DNA of 10,404 bases from Deltaproteobacteria bacterium (GTDB taxonomy: Bacteria > Desulfobacterota > Binatia > UBA9968), in NCBI GenBank assembly GCA_023250495.1, contig JAHFAP010000104.1, positions 1 through 10,404 on the forward strand, read 5' to 3'. Positions 7,634 through 10,404 of this stretch are shown here, piece by piece. The translations under genes were made by a program, and so were the position numbers. The notes under the pieces are model-generated. The model was not told where the DNA came from and did no database searches. It worked only from the letters and a program-made list of their open reading frames with translations. Numbering within the stretch: the first letter of the stretch is position 1; the number at the start of each line of letters is the position of its first letter.

Positions 7634-7670
7634 GACAACTCGTGCCCTGAGGAATCGCGGCTTTCAGTGC

Positions 7671-8060
7671 CTACAGTACCGCGACGCCGTTGATTTCTAT
7701 CAGGTAGTCTGGGTTCGCGAGTCCCGTAATGATGACCAGCGTGCTGGTCGGCGCGTTCTTCTTGTAGTACTGCATCCGCACGCGGTTGTAACCCTCGCGG
7801 TATTCTCTGTCCGTGATGTAGGTCGTGGTCATGACTAGATTATCTAGAGATCCACCGACCTCCTTCAAGACCGCGCTCAGATTCTTGAAGACTTGATGGG
7901 CCTGCGCTTCGATGTCCCCTTTGCCTACGACGTTTCCATCCTTGTCAGAAGCGGTTTGCCCTGCGATGAAAAGCAATTTGCCGCCCGTGGCGAGGATGCC
8001 CTGGGAATATCTTGGTCTCGGATCTGACAATGTCTTCGGCTGAATAACTTTTCTTGCCAT
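7671..8060 (-). CDS. RidA/YjgF/UK114 family protein without the catalytic arginine
   Basis: A 129-residue cytoplasmic protein, normal length for this trimer-forming family. The ATG at 8060 has GGGAGG at 8070-8075 with 9 bases of spacing; this is preferred over an in-frame ATG eight codons upstream. Family marks: Y-S-Q-G-I-L (18-23), L-L-F-I-A-G-Q-T (29-36), G-D-I-E-A-Q-A-H-Q-V-F-K-N-L (48-61), V-G-G-S-L-D-N-L-V (68-76), and the final Y-L-I-E-I-N-G-V-A-V (119-128). In classical RidA the segment P-A-R-S carries Arg105, which binds the substrate carboxylate in enamine/imine hydrolysis. Here the aligned segment is P-T-S-T (104-107), with Ser at the Arg position, so the standard deaminase reaction is unlikely. 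It follows SBP3 by 83 bases that hold an octad repeat, in the same direction. It may process an unstable product of the pathway or have a different ligand. Confidence 0.92.
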   Translation of the reverse strand: MARKVIQPKTLSDPRPRYSQGILATGGKLLFIAGQTASDKDGNVVGKGDIEAQAHQVFKNLSAVLKEVGGSLDNLVMTTTYITDREYREGYNRVRMQYYKKNAPTSTLVIITGLANPDYLIEINGVAVL

Positions 8061-8084
8061 TGTTTCGTTCCTCCCTTCAAACAA

Positions 8085-8140
8085 TTGGAGTAATGGGCTA
8101 AGAGGTTCTTACCAACACTCCAGCACTCCAATACTCCAAC
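8085..8140. repeat. ACTCCA-NN octad array with an inverted partner between SBP3 and the RidA-like gene
   Basis: At 8112-8140 the hexamer ACTCCA occurs three times at an 8-base period, separated by the dinucleotides GC and AT, and followed by AC. A single inverted unit, TTGGAGTAATGG (8085-8096), pairs with 8128-8139 at 11 of 12 positions, giving a possible hairpin with a 31-base loop. The array fills most of the 83-base gap. A second array with the same core lies at 10255-10311. On the plus strand a T5 follows the array, but no plus-strand gene ends here, so it is not called a terminator. Confidence 0.85.
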
Positions 8141-8143
8141 TTT

Positions 8144-9208
8144 TTATTTGCTCGGATATCTCTTCGCCATCTCGTTAAAGAAACCCTCCTTATCGAGCTC
8201 CTGAAGGAAGCTGAGATCGACAAACTGCTCCGGCTTGGCGTTCTTCGCCTGCGGCATCGTCGGCGCGAGCATGTCCAGCATGAACTGAATGCCTTTCAGA
8301 GTAGGGTAGGGTTTCTTTGGGATCGTCTTTATATAGCCCTGGTAAGAGTCTTCGAGAACGTCGGGGTCATTGGTGCGCATGTACTTGGCAAAGACCCTCT
8401 GGGCCGCCTTCTTGTTTGCGTAGATGAAATAGATAGCCTCCACGAAAGCCTTTAGAGCCGATTTCACTGTTTCCCGATTGGTCTTGATGAAATCGCGTGA
8501 AGTGGCGAATCCGTTTCCCTGAACCTCGACCCCCAGGTCCGCGATCTGGAAGAGCTCATTAAAACCCGCCTTTCTTGCTGGAGCAGCTGAAGAGGAGGTG
8601 AAGAAGGTGGCGTCAATTTTTCCGGCAGCTAAAGCAGCCAGCCGCTCCGCGTCGGGACCGCCTGGAATAAGCGCTACATCCTTAATCGGCTCGAGGTTTA
8701 GATGTTTAAGCAGGATAATAGCCGCATAGTGCGTCGCGGCTCCGAAGCCGCTGATGCCGAAGTTTTTTCCTTTGAGCTGTTCAAGCCGGGTTATCCCGGG
8801 GCGGGCAAACACGATCTGATCGTACGCGGTCTCCACCGCCGCAACGAGCACAAGGTCGAAGCCTCTGAGGTCGGCCTGCACGACCGTGCCGATGTTGACG
8901 ATCGGCGGGTCGCCGCTGGCTAAGGCCTGAGTCGCTATCTGTCCGCCGCGGAGAAAGATCGGCTCCACCTCGAGGCCGTACTTTTTAAACAGCCCTTCCT
9001 CTCTGGCGACCCAAACATTGCTCTGCCTGAAGCTCAGGGACGGGTAGCCGATTCTGATTCTCTTGAGTTCCTGGCCATATCCAGGTTTAAGGGTTAAAGG
9101 GTTTAAGGGATAAAGGGTTAGAAGGGTTAGAAAGGTCAAAAGCAGAAAGCCGTTAAGCCTTGCAGTTTTTGGACCCTTAAACCCTGCAACCCTGCAACCC
9201 TTTAACAT
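8144..9208 (-). CDS. ABC transporter substrate-binding protein, SsuA/NMT1-THI5 type (SBP3)
   Basis: A 354-residue exported protein. The ATG at 9208 has GGAGG at 9214-9218 with 5 bases of spacing and lies 15 bases after the SBP4 stop. The signal region is unusual: about 45 residues long, with a basic n-region, a Leu/Thr-rich core (21-32), then prolines at 34 and 37; probable cleavage is near G45/Q46. Most of it is encoded by AACCCT-NN octad repeats. The mature part has the family layout: I-R-I-G-Y-P-S-L-S-F (51-60), V-A-R-E-E-G-L-F-K-K-Y-G-L-E-V (67-81), R-G-G-Q (87-90), L-K-G-K-N-F-G-I-S-G-F-G-A (145-157), and A-A-L-A-A-G-K-I-D-A-T-F-F (191-203). The ligand loop T-S-S-S-A-A-P (204-210) lacks the P-P pair seen in SBP1, SBP2 and SBP4. 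No permease or ATPase accompanies it on this strand within the window. Confidence 0.92.
   Translation of the reverse strand: MLKGCRVAGFKGPKTARLNGFLLLTFLTLLTLYPLNPLTLKPGYGQELKRIRIGYPSLSFRQSNVWVAREEGLFKKYGLEVEPIFLRGGQIATQALASGDPPIVNIGTVVQADLRGFDLVLVAAVETAYDQIVFARPGITRLEQLKGKNFGISGFGAATHYAAIILLKHLNLEPIKDVALIPGGPDAERLAALAAGKIDATFFTSSSAAPARKAGFNELFQIADLGVEVQGNGFATSRDFIKTNRETVKSALKAFVEAIYFIYANKKAAQRVFAKYMRTNDPDVLEDSYQGYIKTIPKKPYPTLKGIQFMLDMLAPTMPQAKNAKPEQFVDLSFLQELDKEGFFNEMAKRYPSK
9084..9206. repeat. AACCCT-NN octad arrays inside the SBP3 signal-peptide coding region
   Basis: On the minus strand, array one (9206-9173) covers the start codon and codons 1-12, and array two (9135-9084) covers codons 25-42. 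In plus-strand terms the right array has AACCCT or close variants every 8 bases with variable pairs (AA, GC, GC, TT), and the left array has the inverse orientation (AGGGTT-type units, mostly 8-base period with one 9-base step). Because the arrays face each other they form an exact 11-bp inverted repeat, 9084-9094 with 9173-9183. Between them (9136-9172) lies non-repeat sequence encoding part of the hydrophobic core. Confidence 0.85.
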
Positions 9209-9223
9209 AGTACCCTCCTCTCT

Positions 9224-10240
9224 TTACTTTAATCCCAGTTGCTTCTTGGCGTCCTCTACGAGGGTCGTATCGACATACTGGAGGTAAGAGGGTGTGGGTT
9301 TCCCTTCATACCTTCCGGCCTTCACCCGAAGCTCCATGGTTTTTTCGATCGCTTGCTTGTTCACCGAGCTGTCGGTCGGGAAGGGCTTGAATTCCTCGAT
9401 CAGGAAGCGGTAATCGGTCTCCGCTGCTTCGCGCGTGCCCTTGAGAATCTTCATGTAGATCGCGAGCGCGTCCTCTTTGTTCTTGGGATCGTAGAGGAAC
9501 CTCGCCGCTTCGATCATCCCTTTGAGGAACTTTACGACCTCGGCCCGGTTGGATCGGATATAGTCCTCGTGGGCGAACTCCACGACGAACTGGATCGGCC
9601 CAAGGTATTCGTGAAAGGTCGTGAGTTTGGTGAAACCCTCTTTGGCGGCGCGCAGATTGAAAGGCGGCGCCATAAAGGTGACGGCCACTGCCCCGCCCTT
9701 TAAGGCGGCATAGCGCTCAGGCGAAGTCCCCACGACCAGGAGTTGATAGTCTTTGTCCGTGAGCTTGTAGGCCTTCTCCAGGACCTCTCTGACCATGAGT
9801 GTGGTTCCGCCGCTGAGGGAATCCACGCCCATGACCTTGCCTTTAATGTTGGCTCCAGACTTGATCTCGGGCCGGGCCATGATGTCGTAGGGGATCTTTT
9901 CCAGCGCGCCGGAGATGATCTTGACCTTGGCGCCCTTTTCCTGGGCGTCGATCACATAGTCCGGGTTGATTCGTCCGATCGGAATCGTATTGCTCAACAC
10001 GGCGCGGGTCGTGTTGATCCCGCCGCGCATGATGATCTCCTCGAGATAGATGCCGTTCTTTTGAAAGAAACGTTTTTCCTCGGCGATGAAAAGCGGCCAG
10101 CTCAAGGCGGTGCGACCGCTCTGGACAAAGCGGACGGTGGGAAGGCCCGCTTCTCCCGCCTCAAGAGAAGAAGGCAACAGACAATAGGCAACAGGCAACA
10201 GGAAGATAAAAACTAAGGTCTTTATCCTGTGGTAGCGCAT
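9224..10240 (-). CDS. ABC transporter substrate-binding protein, SsuA/NMT1-THI5 type (SBP4)
   Basis: A 338-residue exported protein. The ATG at 10240 is chosen because GGAGG at 10245-10249 lies 4 bases upstream; an in-frame ATG at 10258 lies inside the octad repeat and has a weaker site. The signal peptide has a basic start (R2, R5, K7), a core at 8-22 and likely cleavage E-A-G-E-A31/G. Part of that core (14-23) is encoded by a 7-base tandem repeat. The mature part shows the family pattern: R-F-V-Q-S-G (37-42), F-I-A-E-E-K-R-F-F-Q-K-N-G-I-Y (51-65), I-K-G-K-V-M-G-V-D-S-L-S-G-G (132-145), A-A-L-K-G-G-A-V-A-V-T-F-M-A-P-P (178-193). It is followed after 15 bases by SBP3, so the two are surely co-transcribed. 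It is more diverged from SBP3 than the tandem arrangement would suggest, arguing against a very recent duplication. Confidence 0.92.
   Translation of the reverse strand: MRYHRIKTLVFIFLLPVAYCLLPSSLEAGEAGLPTVRFVQSGRTALSWPLFIAEEKRFFQKNGIYLEEIIMRGGINTTRAVLSNTIPIGRINPDYVIDAQEKGAKVKIISGALEKIPYDIMARPEIKSGANIKGKVMGVDSLSGGTTLMVREVLEKAYKLTDKDYQLLVVGTSPERYAALKGGAVAVTFMAPPFNLRAAKEGFTKLTTFHEYLGPIQFVVEFAHEDYIRSNRAEVVKFLKGMIEAARFLYDPKNKEDALAIYMKILKGTREAAETDYRFLIEEFKPFPTDSSVNKQAIEKTMELRVKAGRYEGKPTPSYLQYVDTTLVEDAKKQLGLK
10172..10202. repeat. 7-base tandem repeat in the SBP4 signal-peptide coding region
   Basis: Four consecutive heptads on the plus strand read AGGCAAC, AGACAAT, AGGCAAC, AGGCAAC, followed by AGG. 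On the coding strand they specify residues 14-23 of SBP4, so the hydrophobic core reads L-L-P-V-A-Y-C and then starts over with L-L-P. Three heptads equal 21 bases, which keeps the frame; gain or loss of one unit would not. Confidence 0.85.
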
Positions 10241-10254
10241 AAAACCTCCGTTAA

Positions 10255-10311
10255 CCATTACTCCAATACTCCATCACTCCAACCCGGGGAAATGGAGTAC
10301 TGGAGTATTGG
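10255..10311. repeat. ACTCCA-NN octad array forming a long imperfect hairpin upstream of SBP4
   Basis: The left arm (10255-10283) has ACTCCA three times at 8-base spacing with the intervening pairs AT and TC. The right arm (10293-10311) has the inverse core TGGAGT twice with the pair AC between. Positions 10263-10281 pair with 10293-10311 at 17 of 19 positions around an 11-base GC-rich loop. The hairpin fills the gap between the edge gene and SBP4 and its left end overlaps an unused upstream ATG of SBP4. No T tract follows, so an ordinary terminator is unlikely. Confidence 0.85.
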
Positions 10312-10313
10312 GT

Positions 10314-10404
10314 TTACAGTTTTGCGAATCCTCCGGCCGCCTTGACCTCTTCTTCTATCAGCTTCCACACCACGTTTTCCAGCTCGACGAAGCGCCGGTC
10401 GGAT
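10314..10404 (-). CDS. C-terminal end of an unidentified protein (cut by window edge)
   Basis: The last 29 codons and a TAA stop (10314-10316) are in one open frame up to the right edge. The residues read D-R-R-F-V-E-L-E-N-V-V-W-K-L-I-E-E-E-V-K, then A-A-G-G-F-A-K-L. This is an amphipathic, acidic helix, with no G-F-F or G-Y-F-K ending like the four binding proteins. It is upstream of SBP4 on the same strand, 73 bases before the SBP4 start, so it may be the preceding gene of the operon. The coding call rests on frame, stop position and helix-like composition only; I do not recognise the family. Confidence 0.5.
   Translation of the reverse strand, partial: SDRRFVELENVVWKLIEEEVKAAGGFAKL

Noticed and set aside
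8085..8140. CRISPR-like array or telomere-type repeat for the octads (also at 9084-9206)
   Set aside because: Repeat units of 8 bases with 2-base spacers are far too short for CRISPR, there are no cas genes, and the AACCCT units lie inside a coding sequence in the middle of an operon.
10172..10190. Lipobox in SBP4 ending at Cys20 (V-A-Y-C)
   Set aside because: The residue before Cys is Tyr, not Gly, Ala or Ser, and a normal type I cleavage site (E-A-G-E-A) follows; the Cys arises from the 7-base repeat.
9239..10216. Two plus-strand open frames (9239-9703 and 9743-10216) opposite SBP4
   Set aside because: Both mirror SBP4 codons, have low-complexity charged translations and no ribosome site; SBP4 is unambiguous.

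Overview
The window comes from a fairly GC-rich bacterial chromosome. Gene density is high, spacing is short and Shine-Dalgarno sites are clear. The repeated use of SsuA/NMT1-THI5-like periplasmic binding proteins, an exported lipoprotein protease, and short degenerate tandem repeats fit an uncultured soil or sediment Gram-negative lineage (Binatota/Desulfobacterota-like or similar). This taxonomic guess is an inference; no rRNA or marker gene is present.

Layout. Positions 1-2663 hold two minus-strand genes: an M20-family metallohydrolase homologue (1383-2663) and, downstream of it, a lipoprotein with a gluzincin-type HExxH site that runs off the left edge (1-1296). A divergent promoter region (2664-2838) separates them from a tight plus-strand operon: isochorismatase-family hydrolase (2839-3543), SsuC/TauC-like ABC permease (3555-4418), and two ABC substrate-binding proteins, SBP1 (4439-5431) and SBP2 (5460-6476). 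A minus-strand series converges on it from the right: an unidentified C-terminal stub at the right edge (10314-10404), SBP4 (9224-10240), SBP3 (8144-9208), a RidA-family protein (7671-8060) and a D-2-hydroxyacid dehydrogenase (6518-7489).

How the genes may work together. Four binding proteins of one superfamily but only one permease and no ATPase are encoded, so the ATPase must lie outside the window or be shared. The enzymes (isochorismatase-fold amidase-like hydrolase, M20 amidohydrolase homologue, RidA-like protein, NAD-dependent 2-hydroxyacid dehydrogenase) suggest uptake and breakdown of a small nitrogen-containing organic acid, amide or ureide. The substrate cannot be read from the sequence.

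Most unusual features. (1) Short tandem repeats occur in the right-hand operon. Octads built as an invariant hexamer plus two variable bases (ACTCCA-NN and AACCCT-NN) and one 7-base repeat lie beside or inside SBP3 and SBP4. Two ACTCCA-NN arrays bracket the SBP3-SBP4 pair, and the AACCCT-NN and 7-base arrays encode much of the two signal peptides. (2) The M20 homologue lacks several expected metal ligands. (3) The RidA homologue lacks the arginine needed for imine deaminase activity. No tRNA, rRNA, CRISPR array, transposase or phage gene was seen.
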